Positions 33,626 through 47,600 of a stretch of 64,000 nucleotides of DNA are shown here, in pieces (position 1 is the stretch's first letter; every line of letters starts with the position of its first letter). Origin of the DNA: Agelas oroides (Eukaryota > Porifera > Demospongiae > Agelasida > Agelasidae). A model generated the notes under the pieces. The model did not search any database, had not been told where the DNA came from, and was given only the letters and a program-made list of their open reading frames with translations. The position numbers and the translations under genes were made by a program. The DNA lies in the NCBI GenBank assembly GCA_949130485.1, contig OX422193.1:3536371-3600370 (forward strand), in the 5' to 3' direction.

Positions 33626-36600
33626 ATGTCCACCTTAGAAGAAATTTCCTTGCAGCCTGCAGGCAGTAAACAGGTAGAAAATTCTCCTCACTTGACACTC
33701 ACAGAACCACTGAAGCAGGAGGATACCACAGATAACACACAAGAAACTTCATCCAACGGAGAAGGGACCGCAGGACTAGTGATTAAGAGCCGGTGGGAGA
33801 CAGTCTTCACTGCAGTGACAACTTTGCTTGCCACTGCATTTCTGAATGCTGGAATTTCTATGATAGCACCCTTTTATCCCATTGTGGTCAGTAGAAACCA
33901 GTAAATCTTCACAAAAGTGCCATAGAGGCATAAGTTAGCATGTGAATGTAGTTAGACTAAGTTTTGGGAAAAAGCGCAGCTATTCTGTCTTGGTACCTTG
34001 AGACTAGAGATTTGGACACTAATTAGTCCTCAGTAGCTATATGTACTCTGTTTTTTTTTGCTTACAGGAAATTTGTGTGTTAAAACAAGGTTACAATACT
34101 TCATTGTCCCTACTATCCTTTGTGTATTAAAGACCACTACGGCGTGAAATCACCCGAATTTGATGACCGTCAACTAATTGAATAAATATAGCTATAACTA
34201 AATGACCCAGATTCCTAATAGTATGACAGCTATTCAAGGTCTCATATTTGCCAGCTTAATTCGTCAGAATCCCCATCATAGCATATTTGCAGTAATGAAG
34301 GAAATGTGTGAACCATGGCATTGATTTGTGTTCCTATATCCACAGGCACAGCAGCACAATGTTGCAGTGTACATTGTTGGATTTGTTATTGGCATGGCAC
34401 CTCTGTGTGTGACAGTGATATCACCTCTTGTTGGATACCTTGTAAGTACCTTAGCAGTTGTAAATTGATCTCTTTACGGCTTATCTTTATTGTGAATTTT
34501 CTGCACCATAGCTTCCTCATTTGGGACTGAAGTTTGCACAGCTTGCTGGACTATTCTTGGCTGGAGGATCCTTGATTTTGTTCGGGTACTAAATAGCTAG
34601 CAATGTTACCCTGGAAGTCATACAAATCAAAGGCACTACTGTGTGTATATAAGGAACAGCATTTAATACTGATCGGAAGGTGACAATACAATCTGTATGT
34701 AAGGCATGTCACTCCTTAGCTGCCCTAAGAGCAGGCGGAGTGTTGGGAGATCGAAGCATGAGGCCCTAGGGACACCTGACCATACAGCATGCAAGGAGTA
34801 GCTGCTACCTAGCCTCCATATGCCTTCTCCCACCCCACCCCCAGACGAAGGTGGTATGGGTGGAGTCTCAGAAGGGGTGATCCCTTATGCCCTCATGCAT
34901 TTTCATCCCAGCAAAGCTGGTGGTGAGAATACAAAACACAGAAATATAATAAGCCTATCAAAGGGAGGGGAATAAAAATAAAAAGGGTGGGGTAAAAAGC
35001 TCCACCGCACAACAGGTTGACAGCTAGCCTTGAAAGCCACGAGGCTGACATGCGCGCATGCATGCTGCTGACAGTGCACCTGCGCAGGCCCCTTGTGGCC
35101 ACCTCCTGTATTAACCTACTATTAAACATCATTTAATACTGATTGGAAGGTGACAATACAATCTGTATGTAAGGCACATCACTCCTTAGCTGCCCTAAGA
35201 GCAGGCGGAGTGTTGGGAGAAGCATGAGGCCCTAGGGACACCCGACCATACAGCATGCAAGGAGTAGCTGCTACCTAGCCTCCATATGCCTTCTCCCACC
35301 CCACCCCCAGATGAAGGTGGTATGGGGTGGAGTCTCAGAAGGGGTGATCCCTTATGCCCACAATAAAACTACTCCTCCCAAACCACCGAATACCTTACAA
35401 ACTCCAAAAGACGTACATAGCCAAGACAAAATCACAGAATAATAACACTATGCTGACAACTTGAGAACTACTGTATACAGGCTAGATGGGATGAAATGGC
35501 TGCTAATTGGTCCCTTGGGGTGCAAACATAACGCTGATATGCAGCGGACTCCCAACGTCCCAGCATTTTGATGAACGAATCTTTCACTCCAGCTTGAGCT
35601 GCAGTCATGGCCACTCCAATCCTAAAACTGTGATAACTATATCTGTCTGCCTTCAGTCCAGCTCAAAGCAATCCAAGTGAAGGTGGGCCACCAGGTGCTC
35701 TCTTGTGAGTTAGCTGCCATCTTTAAACACAAAGAGGGGACCAGGAGCCTGCGGGCGAATGGCAAGATACGCAAGAACAGCTGCCACTGGGCACAAAACA
35801 TTGTCTGTACGACCCAAGAATATGGCTACACCAGCCCTAAAGGGGTCTGTCTTGCTGCATTTGAGCTTCACACAGAGTAAAGATGGAGACTGGTGCCGAT
35901 CAACTGAGACATCCTCGGGGGACAGCATGGATTCAGGATCAAAATGAGAGCTTGTTGGGAAAGTGAACTCTCCTGCTCTCATAAAGCCAAAAAAGCCAAG
36001 GCAACATGCTGCCCACAGCATAACCACACGTGGGTCCTGAGCCTGGGGAGCCCACACAGACCACAACCTCCTCAGAATCTGACTGAGCTGAGGGAGTATG
36101 CTTGATGCCCTTGAGGATGTACTCTAAGCGAGGAAATGCACCAAGCAGGAAAGGATCCCCAAGGCCTGTGGAGGTGGCACAAGCCTGAAAGATAGACCTT
36201 GGTCGTCTGGTGTTTGAGTTTCTGGTTGGCCAGATAAACCACAAACTTGCACAAAACCACCTCAGTTAATGGAATCAATTGGCTATTAGATGCCTGACAG
36301 AAAGAGATGTAGCGGCGCTTTGCTGATTGATAAGTGCAGGTTGTTGAAGGGGCTAAACCTCTCTCAAAGAAAGTCTGAACATCAGCCTCCAGCTGGGTGA
36401 GGTCCAGTCCGGACAACTGTGGAGCAGCATGTCCAGCAGTGTTGGAAGGGGACTGCCTGACACTGTGGAGCAACAGAGGAGAAAATCGACTTATAATTAC
36501 ATGAGAGGGCATCTGCTGCTAGATTTTCCTTGCAAGGGACATGATCTGACAGGATTCTTAGCTGGTGATAAGCAGAAAAGAAATGGAGGCAACAAAGTAG

Positions 36601-39600
36601 GTGCATCATTGTCACATCCTGGCACAGGCCAACCTGCTGCTACAACTGCCATGTTATCCGAACAGACCAATACTGTTTGCCCTGGCCACTGCTTCCCCCA
36701 CACAGCCACTGCTATTACAACTGGCACCAGCTCCTTGGGTGCAATGTGAACCGACACCCAGGAAAGTGGCCACTGCACCTGAAACTACTTTCCATCGGAA
36801 ATCAAAGCACCGCAGCCCCAGGAATCTGAGGCATCCATAGTCACTGATGCTGATGGAGACAAGGGAGATACGAGGGACCGTCCATTCCAGTCTCTAACAA
36901 AGCAGGCCCACCACTGCAGGTCAGAGCGCACTGGAGAATTAAGACGGATAAAGTGACTACCTACTTTAGATGCGTCAATCAGCCGGCGTAGGAATGTGCG
37001 TCCCGGGGGAACCACAGTAGCTACATGGCTAAGAAAGCCAATAAGGGATTGTAGCTCTCTTTTGGTAGCAGCTTTGCGGCTCAGCCAGGCTTTGACTGAG
37101 CTGCTGATTCGGGCTGGCTTGAGTGGCAGCAAGCTTAGTACGTTGGCACAAGTGTCAATCTGGATACCAAGAAAGGTGAGCTGTGGTGAAGGTCCCTCCA
37201 CCTTATTGAAAGCTACTGGCACACCCAACTTCTGGCATGTGTCTAGAGCTGTCTTGAGCGCTTGAGCACACACAGGCTCATTTGGCGGGCCAAGAAATAA
37301 AAAATCATCGAGGTAATGGATCTGCCATTGCAGTGTAACACCCACGCCAGAGCATCAGTGACTGCCAAGAAAATCTTTGGGGCTGAGCGAAGGCCAAAAG
37401 GGAGAGCTGTGTCTATATAGACATCTGTACCCCATCTAATCCCCAGCAAGGCGTGGTCATCTGGGTGAACGGGCACCATGCGGTATGCTTTCTTGAGGTC
37501 CAGCTTGGCTAATACAGCATCCCTGCCAAGCTTCTGAACAACTCGAGTCGCATCATCCAAAGAAGCATATCGAAGGGAGCACAGGTCAGGGTGGATAGCA
37601 TCATTAACACTTGCCCCTGCAGGGGCTGATAGATCTACAATGAGTCTCCATTGACCAGGTTGGTTGGGTTTAGGAATGAGGCCAATTGGGCTAGTGTGGC
37701 ATGTAGTTGCTAGAAAGGGGGGGGGGGATTGGGCCTAACAGGCGAAAGGACCATACCTCTTCTTGAATATGCTGCTCTACCAGCTGAGGGCTTTCCCGCA
37801 CTGACTGTAAGTTGCGGCCAGATGCTCTAAATGGGACAGCTTTGCGATCAGCCCCAATGTGAAACCCATGTGTGAAACCATTTAGAATGTAATTGGTAAA
37901 TCTGTGGTCTGGATGGCTCAGTGGGTAGGTGGACCACTCAGCTACTTTGAGAGGGGTGGTGAACATATATCCAGTCACAATTGCCAAGTGTGAAGTCAGG
38001 TCATCAACCACTACCAGGGCAGGTATTGACTTGCTAAGTGGGAATCCAGATCAGTAGGGAATTCCCCACTGGGACAGCTCCAGCTGTTGCCATTTAGCAC
38101 CACCCCTGTGACAGGGAGTTCTAGCAAAGTAGCATATAGTCCAGGTACATGGCCAGGATGCCATGACAGACAGCACTGCCGGCTTGCCTGCATGGAAATG
38201 TCAGCTGCTAGTGCTAGCCAGTGCAGCCACCTGGCTCATGTTCCCACCACGCCATCTTCGCTGGGATAGGGGCCACCTGGCACCACTTATGCTAACTAGC
38301 CTGTCCGGCAGCCATATCAGGCAACATGGCAGACATGGCAGCCCTGACAAGGGCTCTATATTGCCTCTTCACCATCCAGCGCCGGAAGGAGGTATTCAGA
38401 GTGCCCTAGGCTGTATACCTCTCCACCCCCCAGCGCTGGAGGTTTGGTATGCTGTGCACACCAGAAATGGCAGCCCTTACCCGGCAACATGTCTCCCCAC
38501 CCCCCAGCGCTGGAGGGTGGAATGCTTTGCATACCAGACATGGCAGCCCTGACCCGGCAACATGTCTCCCCACCCCCCAGTGCTGGAGGTTGGTACGCTG
38601 TGCACACCAGACATGGCAACCATGACCTGGCAACATGTCTTTCCACCCCCCAGCACTGGAGGGTGCAAGGTAACGCTGTGTGTGCCAGACAAGGCCACCC
38701 TGACCGGGGTTATATGCCATCCAGCAGGTGGCAAGCCATGTGAGCCAGACAAGGCTACCCTGACCGGGTTATATGCCATCCAGCAGGAGGCAAGCCGTGT
38801 GAGCCAGACAATGCTACCCTGACCGGGTTATATGCCATCCAGCAGGAGGCAAGCCGTGCGAGCCAGACATGGGTGCCCTGACTGGGCGATAGGGAGCGAT
38901 GGCGCTTGACAAAGAAGCTCCTGCCCGGCATGCTATCACTCCAAGGCGGCCCTGACCAGGCGCCCATATACATTGACTATCTGGCCAACATACACGAGTA
39001 TCTGGGTGCGACGGAACTCACCAGAGCCCACTGCTACAGTCTCGCATCCACAACTGCCATTGGAGTCGACCTCGATGGCAGCCATTTTGTCATCGGTGCG
39101 GGAAGCCGTTCGGGAGGAGGTACGTGTTGCTGTTACTGCTCAAGTCCCAGGAGCGCCAGGCTTACTTCAAGCACCTCGGTCCTTGTCCGAGAATCCATCA
39201 GGTGCCTCATTGCGATCCTGGTCATTGTCCTCCGATGCTGTTCGGGGTGGGCTTCTCTTGGAAGGCTCGGACATGATGACAGCTGGTAAAGGCTCGTAGA
39301 AAAGGTTCGTAGAAAGCTCCACCGCACAACAGGTTGACAGCTAGCTTTGAAAGCCATGAGGCTGACAATGCGCATGCGTGCTGCTGACAGTACACCTGCG
39401 CACGCCCCCTGCGGCCACCTCCTGTATTAACCTTGTTTAAAATACTATTAAACATCATATTATCTGATGAAGTTGTAGAAGTAAACCTCACCATCCACCC
39501 TTGGGGCTTACTTGTACAACTTCTCATGTACTCTTGGGTTTGCTCTACAAACTTAGAGGGTTGGTACAAAACATGTATTCTGGACTCAGATTTGAACTCA

Positions 39601-41633
39601 ATGGACTGATACAGAGCTTGTCCAAAGTTTTACTATGTTCCTTAACTTCCTTAACCAGGGCAGCATTACTCTTGCAGCTCAATATACATACAGCAATACA
39701 GTGAGTACAGCTGAACTTAGTCTCGAACCTAGACCCCCCTCCAACCCTCCAAAGAGGAAAGGGGGGTGTGGTGAATATAGTACAACATTTTTGTACCATC
39801 CTGCCTTGTAGTTTCTGGATGAATCGACTCAACAGCGAATTCATTCTATCGCTACTCATTTCTTGAATACTTTCCTGCATCTTTCGCACCAAGCGTGCCA
39901 CATGTTTATACCCCGGTTTGTGCACTTTTGCATTCCCTTAGCTGCCTGTACTTGTTCTTCGTTCACCATGCGAAACCGTTCTTTGCTACATGTAGCAGTG
40001 TCGCCATCAGTAGAAACAGCTGAACGTCCACTACTGGGAACCAATGCATTAGTAGATGCCCTCAAAACATTTGTGCGTATGTCAGTGGCAAGTACATGCA
40101 GTTCCTCACTAGCACTAGTGGTAGTAGTAGAAACAGTTGGTTAAACTTTCGAAGTCTTCAATGACAGCTTCGTTCATCACAGGTACGTCTATCCCACGCA
40201 AAAACTCCGAACTCAAGAAATCTTGAAAAAGTACTTCCCACATGTTGTCAGGAACATCGTCGATCTTGTCAACAGGTGGCAAGCTCATCGCTAGACAATA
40301 GCTAGCAGTTTTCTCTCCCAGATTGTCACCATAGAATTGCTTCAACCGTAGAATCACTCAAACTCCAATAATGCTCATTGCATTCTTTACTTGTTGCCGT
40401 GGTAAATATGTCGGTGAATTGAACTTCAAAACAGGCTATGACTCAAACTTCAAAGAATCGAGTTACGAATGGAACTTTGAATTAAACAACCAATGAAGCC
40501 ACTAATCGTGTGTGCTTTATTTTGAGTTACCCACTGATTGCGTGCAAACCAGCACTTAATAGTGAATATACACTCATTAATGAAATACACTTAACACGTG
40601 AGTACAGTATCAGGCCCACCGGCAAGGGGGTGTTCGAGGGGGTATGCTCGAACCCCCCTTTTGACCTTCAAACAGTTATAGATATCACCTGGTTACAGGT
40701 TTAAATGCCCTACCGATTGTATAAACTGCTCTACTACTAGCCTGGCTGCCATGGCATTGAGAACATCACCCTCCAAGCACGTTTCGGTTGCTGCAATGCA
40801 CCATGCTGGTTTGTGAGGAATGGGACAACGTTTCGCGAAAATACATGCATAGCTAAATAAATCTCCGTTGCAGACAGACCGAAAGCATACAGAGACGTAC
40901 ATCATGCCTATTAAAGAGTGGTAGTCTCCTTCTGTCGTATAAGCTTGATGCTCTTCCTTGTAATGTAATTCCAGAATTCTCTGCATACTGTTTTACCATC
41001 ACCTGTTGTCAGTCTGCCAGCTACCTTCTCTCGTATAAATTCGATGTCAGCTGGTTTAGCAAATTTCTATACATGGATAAGACACAGCCAAAACTGGATG
41101 CAATACTCTGCGAGCCATGTATCTACTACGGCTCTGCTTCTGTCCCAAAATGGCCTCAGAAGTGACCTGCAAAGATCTAATTTGTAAACATTTCCTGGGG
41201 GAGCATATCCTCTGACTCCCCTTGTCTTGTTTGCTTATACATACATACATGCATGCACATCTGACATCTACGTATGTAACCCACCTTCTGAAAATCCTAT
41301 GGGCCTGAGTGTTGTGCAAAACACCATGGTATGTTGAAGCTGTTTTAGAATTTTGAAATGGGAAAATTTAAATTTGGACAATTCTCAGTCTGTAATTTAT
41401 TTTTGGTCAATTTCCACATTGCCATATTAGGAGTTGACAAAGTGGCAAGTTGACAAATTGGGAGATTAAAATAGTTACCCTAAGTTTTTGAGAGGCAAAA
41501 CTTCAAGCAAGCTGGTGGCTGACGAATGCACTAGTGTACCTGTTTGAGATAAATAACTTAAATAATAGGATCGTAATTTGCGCATTTACACAACACACCC
41601 ACACTCATGCACACATAAATGCACGCACCCACG

Positions 41634-41680
<47 letters not shown>

Positions 41681-44600
41681 CAGGTTTGTGTCCATGATGC
41701 CCTCTGCAGCATCATTTATGGTATTCAGCTTCTTGCTGAGGATGGTGGAAGGTGTTGGTACAGCAATGTATTTCACTGCTTCGTACACACAGCTAACTCA
41801 GTTTTATCCTAGCAAGAAGGCCACAATTGTTGTAAGTGGTTCAGTAAAACTACTACCAGGTCTTCCTCTGTTTTTTTTACCTATCATTGTTTTTAACCTA
41901 CATAATACTGTACCATGGTATTTAAGCATTCTAGTGAAACTGTTGATGTTGATACTAGCAAAAGAATGTTAGTGACTACCATGCACACAGAACACTCAAG
42001 GTTTTGTGCAATACAGTACAAGTTGTTTACTCGAACCCGTGCATGCTCTTGTGCAATAGTAATAAACACACATTGGCATTAACCTGGAATTGAACACAGG
42101 GCTCCTGGTTTGAGCTATTTAGTGCTCTGACCACTGAGCTATGACCATTGGGCCACCACCAGTTCACCAAATCCTCTTTATATAGGAGCACTGGGTTTGA
42201 TCCTCGGCAACTGCTGGCTTTTTGCTTTCCTCTATTTTGTCCCATATGCCAATGAATGTGTTTATGTTTATAGCTGAGGCAAGATGTTATGAAGCAGTAT
42301 CGTTGCTGATGGCAACTGTGAAATCGTTTGAGCAGTGAAATTTTCCTATTGGTATTGATATATGAACCAATAACAAATGAACTCAGCTAGCAATAACAAA
42401 TGAACTCAGTCTTTAGCAGTCAAGTCTGTGCATATGTGCTGTAGGTTTTTTTTTTCCAGGAATCCACACCAAGCTGTTTATTGGTTGTGGTATGTACCGT
42501 AAGCTCACGAAATATACCGCCTCTTTTTGCACACTGTTTTGAGGCAAAAGTGGAGAGGGGGTGTTTGCTTGACTATTCAATTAGTCTTGAGCATATGCTT
42601 CTCGACTCCTTGCAATGTTATGCACGAGGTCAACAATCATGACTGCCATGGCTTTCTGGAAGAACAGCAGCTTCGCTGAACGTGTACTGTGGGAAATCAG
42701 CGGCACCTTGTGTGGATACCACAGGCATCGAAGCAACTTGTATCGTCAGGGGTGATAGGGGACGACCCCACATAAGCTTGTGCTGCGTGCAGTGAAAACA
42801 CAGATGGTTGCCAGCAAACGAGGCCAGTTGTACACCTTTATGAAAACACTCGATGACCGAGCTAAACTAAAAGCTCACTAAAAGCACCCCCAGAATACGT
42901 TCACTACAGTGTGTTTAAACGAGTGGAAATTAACTATGCAAGAACTTAGGGGGTAAAGAGGGGGGAGTGCGTTTGCTCGAAGGGGGTGTATTATCTTATG
43001 GTAATAGCAGGGTTTGGTACAACTCTCACTTGCAGGGTTTGGTACAACTCTCACTAGTGCTTGGGGTTGCAGCAGGACCTGCAGTTGGAGGAGGGCTACA
43101 AGATGTACGTATGCACATACGTTTATATGTATGTGTGAGGGCTACCAGAGGTCTGTACGTATGGATATCTTTCAGTGTGTTTTAAGTGACTGATATCACG
43201 TAAGAGGGTTGTCCTGTATTGCCAACAACTGTCCAAGGGGAATTTTCCACTCCCATGAGTCCTATGGTATGGCAGCGAGTAGGGGAGGATGTCCGTTACT
43301 ATCTCATGTCTCTGCAGGCCTCTGTGGGTGGGTTACATGCGTCCCATATGTCCTTTGGGGACTTATGAATGGGGTGTACAAGTGGGACAGAGAAGTATGT
43401 TGATGGCACCATGGGCCCTCCCTCAATGTACTATGTGTCCCTTGGGGACATACGGGGCAGGTGGGACAGAGAAGTATGTTGATGGACACCATGGGCCCTC
43501 CCTCAATGTACTATGTGTCCCTTGGGGACATACGGGACAGGTGGGACAGAGAAGTATGTTGACAGGACCATGGGGTATCCCTTGATGTTCCATAAGACTG
43601 AGGGATGGAATCTACAGGTGAGATATCGAATTGTGTTGAAGGACAGCACATGGCCGTAGCAAGTGGTCGGGCTGGTCAGGTTTAGCCCAACCACTTTTTC
43701 GCAGACTAAATGTGCATGTGTATACTTGAATACGTCGTACGTATAAGAACAAGTACGTCGAGCCATCTCGGAAAACTACTGCCTATCATTGTGTAAATTT
43801 CACTGACAAGAAGGTAACATTGCATTATGATTTTCAGCCTTTTCGGTTTACTTGGGCCATTCCTTACTGCGACAAAGGCTGTGCTGCCTGTGGTAGGTGC
43901 ACACAGCTAAATTCATAAGCGCAATCTGAAATCACTAGCCTCGTTCCCCAGGCCTTGTCCAGCTTTCCATCGGGTGCCATACGTAGTGCCAGCAACGGAA
44001 AGCTGGGCGGGAGCCTGGGAACAAGACTACTCATTCAGAACTCAATGTGAATCAGAATCCTTCTTGCCTATGATCACAGCTAAGAAGTGATCTCCAAGCA
44101 AATTTTGCTGCTGGGGCATGCCTTCCGTATGTAGCTGCTACGTGCACTAGGTTATGCGCAATCATTACCTCACAGAGAGTAATGGAGGACGTGTAGAAAC
44201 TATTGAAATTCTGTTTGCTAAGAATTGCAGAACATAGGAGATTTGAGGCCTCGGAAGCGATTTCCTAGTATCTAATTTTTCCTGGGGAGCTGCCCCCACA
44301 CCCCCCTAGATACTACATGCAGTATGTAGACCTTGCATGACCACACCGCCTTGAAATAGCTTGCTACGGCCCTGCACCATGGGACAGACATTGGGAGAAA
44401 GGCTTGCAGTGAATATCTCCATGGGATATCCCTCACTGTTCATACATCCCTTGAGGAGTGAAAGATTGGGTGAAAAGAGGGTTGTGTTGAGGGACAGACA
44501 CCATAGGATGTCTCACACATCCCTAAAGAGACTGAGGAATGGGATGGACAGGTGGGACAGTGGCAAGTTGTTGAAAAAAAGGATGTCTCACTTTCCCCAT

Positions 44601-47600
44601 GGACAGTCGGTGGCAATGCTGGACAGAATTTATGTAAGAACACAAAACCAGGTACAATTAGTATGTGGCTGTGCATAAGCTGCTCAGAACAACAAAGGTA
44701 TTAGTTACGCCGTATGTATAGGAGATAAATTCCTGCCAAGTGGGATGTATGACCCAGTTTAACCAATTTAAAAGGTTGTCAGATGCTGCCATAGACAGTG
44801 GATATGTGCATGCTTCCAAGGTATGTATTGCTATTACTAGAGCTACTGTAAATGAACTGTATGTGAGGAGTCTGTGCACAATTAGCTATGTGCGTGCAAC
44901 AACTTCAGGACCAGAGTTTTATCAACACAAAGCATGAGTATTTGAAACCTCTCTGTTAAACATTGCCACATTCTCTTACATGCATATTACTAATAGTAGC
45001 TAGCCAGGTGTGAAACCCAGACATGGTAGTAGAAAACCCATCGATGTATCTATGCTAATGTGTGCTGTGAAATGGCCTTCCATGCTCGCACTTTCCTCGA
45101 GTGCTACTACCTTTTCATGCCTCTGACAGACTGCATACTGTACTTCTTGCAAATTCTATAGCATGCAAAATTTGGGCATGTGTAAAAGACGGCTTGCTGG
45201 ATCACCCGGATCACCAGGATCACAAAAAAATGCGTGCAAAAATTGAACGGGCGATTATAAAGTACTTGCGCGTATACGTAATCAGCCTTGTTCCAGAACC
45301 CTCCCACCTCTTGCTTCTGCTATGCAGGAAAATGTTGTAGGCCTGTACCTATCAGGCTGGCAGCATTCCATCTTGGTTGTCTGGCTTGACCTTTCTATGG
45401 CCTTCAAGGTGTAGCTGAGCCACTTTTTTGCCAGAGCCGGCAGAGGTAAGTCACGATAGTTACGTGCACACAGAGTGGCAAGCATGCCTAAATCTCACTG
45501 GAACAGCTTTCTATGCAAACGCTGACTTGCTGAAACCAAACAGTGTGCGTAGCACGCAGCCATAGCACAGAGTACCGTGAGAAACTCTGACTAGGTAGGT
45601 AACTAGCTGGCTTACCTTGTGCGCATGAACTGTCCCTCTCCGCCTTGAGCTTTTCATGAATGCCTTCCTTTGTGCCACTGCCTGAGAAGAGTCACACCAT
45701 GCGAGTAAGGTTGGAGGCCACTACATAGCCCGAAAGTAGATTTCGGCCAGAACGAGAGCCATGTAATAATACTTATACGTTTACTGTGCATGTACAAAAC
45801 TTTATAATTGCCCATTCGATTTTTGCACACATTTTTGTTTATCCGGGTGATCCGTTGATCCGTTGATCCGGCAGTCTGGCTTTTACACATGCCCCAAAAA
45901 TTTAGTCAAGTAGTGCACTCCATCCTCTTTGGTATAACATGCTCACATAATTATGGTGTGTTTATCTACACCTGGGTATGTATGTCCACAGCAAAAACCT
46001 GTTTGACCATTGACCTTGTTCAAAACCCATCAGTATGCAAAATAGCTACAGTGACATAATATTATATTGCCAAGCATCAACAGTCTTGTCTTGGAATGCC
46101 ATGTTCATCATGTAATTATTGTCTATGTAGCACAAGTGGAAGTTGACACTTGAGTAGTTATAGGTTGTCAGATTCAGTGCAGTCCAATTTGTTTTCTGTA
46201 TAACCAAGTCTCTGTATGGCTTAGCCTTCATTTACAAGCATTCAATCACTGATAGTGTCCCAACTTTTACTTAACCTAGTTCCTGTGGATAGTATGAGTG
46301 TATCATTATTTTTTACAATTTTTTTAAAATTTAGGTTGGTGGGTTTCTGCTACCATTTCTAATAGTTGGTGGTTGTATTGTTGCGCTGATGTTGCTCCTG
46401 ACACTGCTAATCCCACCAACAGGTATGGCATTGTGGCATGACTGCATCATTAGTCTTGTACCAGCACTACTGTATTATGTACTATTCCTTATTTAATGTA
46501 AGCTGTCAGTCTGACAATTGACATTCATGTAGTGTAGAGTTTCTGAACTTTGAAGTGCACTTGTAAAGACTCCCTCACAGATGTTCTGAGGTTGTCAGTG
46601 TATTGTGGTTGTAACATCAACTGGGCCAGGTTGTTTACACACACTTGCTTTTCTGGTTGCCTTTAGCAGTTAGTCTCTAATACCAAAGTAAACCTCCCAT
46701 AACCACAGCTTGACTGCAACCAGGGTAACCACTCTGTGGTTAACTAAAACCATATTTGTTTTTGCAGCAGGCATGAATTCTCTTCTTTGTGTTCATTTCA
46801 GAGTGTGTTAATGTGAAGCTGCCATGGCAACTAGCCTTGAGACTTTTTACCAACATTGTATTTGTCGTGATAGGTAAGACACTTTAGCAGTTACTGTCAT
46901 AAGTATTATCAGTTACAAGTACCCTGTGAATATAAGTACCAATCAAAAGTTTTCACCTGAATAGTATGTGGTACCCCTGAGAACGGAAATATTGCTGCCC
47001 GTATTTCATGCTCACTGTAAATTAACAGCCATTAAAAAAATGCCAGGCCAGAGGAAGCATTGGACTTCAATCTGAATGGTCTACAAGGTGTGCAAAATAG
47101 CAATATCCAGATAGAGGTAGTTGATATTATATTTGGGACTTCCCATGTTAGTTGCTGTATACTTAAAACCTCCTGAACTGAAAGTGGCTATTTAGAGTAA
47201 GTTAGCAATTATCGGACAACAGGTATATTCGGACACTCAAACGCGGAGGGAAAACTGCGTAAACATTCGGCGATACTGCAAGACTGTAGCAGAGGTATGT
47301 AAAACCTGGTGTAACAAAAATGACGCCCGTTCATTGTTTCCTGTTGGTGCTAAAAGCGATTAAATGGCCATCCAAAAAACATCAATCTTCGGAGAAGTGT
47401 ATTTTCAGACACTGTTGTTTGTGCCTTCTCTGAAGCTGCTTTTGGAGAGATTTTAGCATCGATACGATGCCCCAAGACCTCCCCAATTTGCAATATATTT
47501 TGGTAGTGGTAGCTGCTTTGAACACTCAGGGGCGCAGCTGAACATGGACCAGTCCGATTCGATCAATAATCGGACGGTGAAATTTGTCGTTCCTTGCTGT

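Noticed and set aside
38300-38890. Satellite array as a CRISPR-like structure
   Set aside because: Units have no short palindromic repeat with unique spacers, and they lie inside a retrotransposon region.
41534-41812. Long open frames through the CA repeat near exon 4
   Set aside because: They come from the dinucleotide repeat; only the 41684-41831 part matches the transporter.
42075-42150. Functional tRNA gene on the minus strand
   Set aside because: A and B boxes are present but acceptor and anticodon stems do not pair; a SINE relic is more likely.
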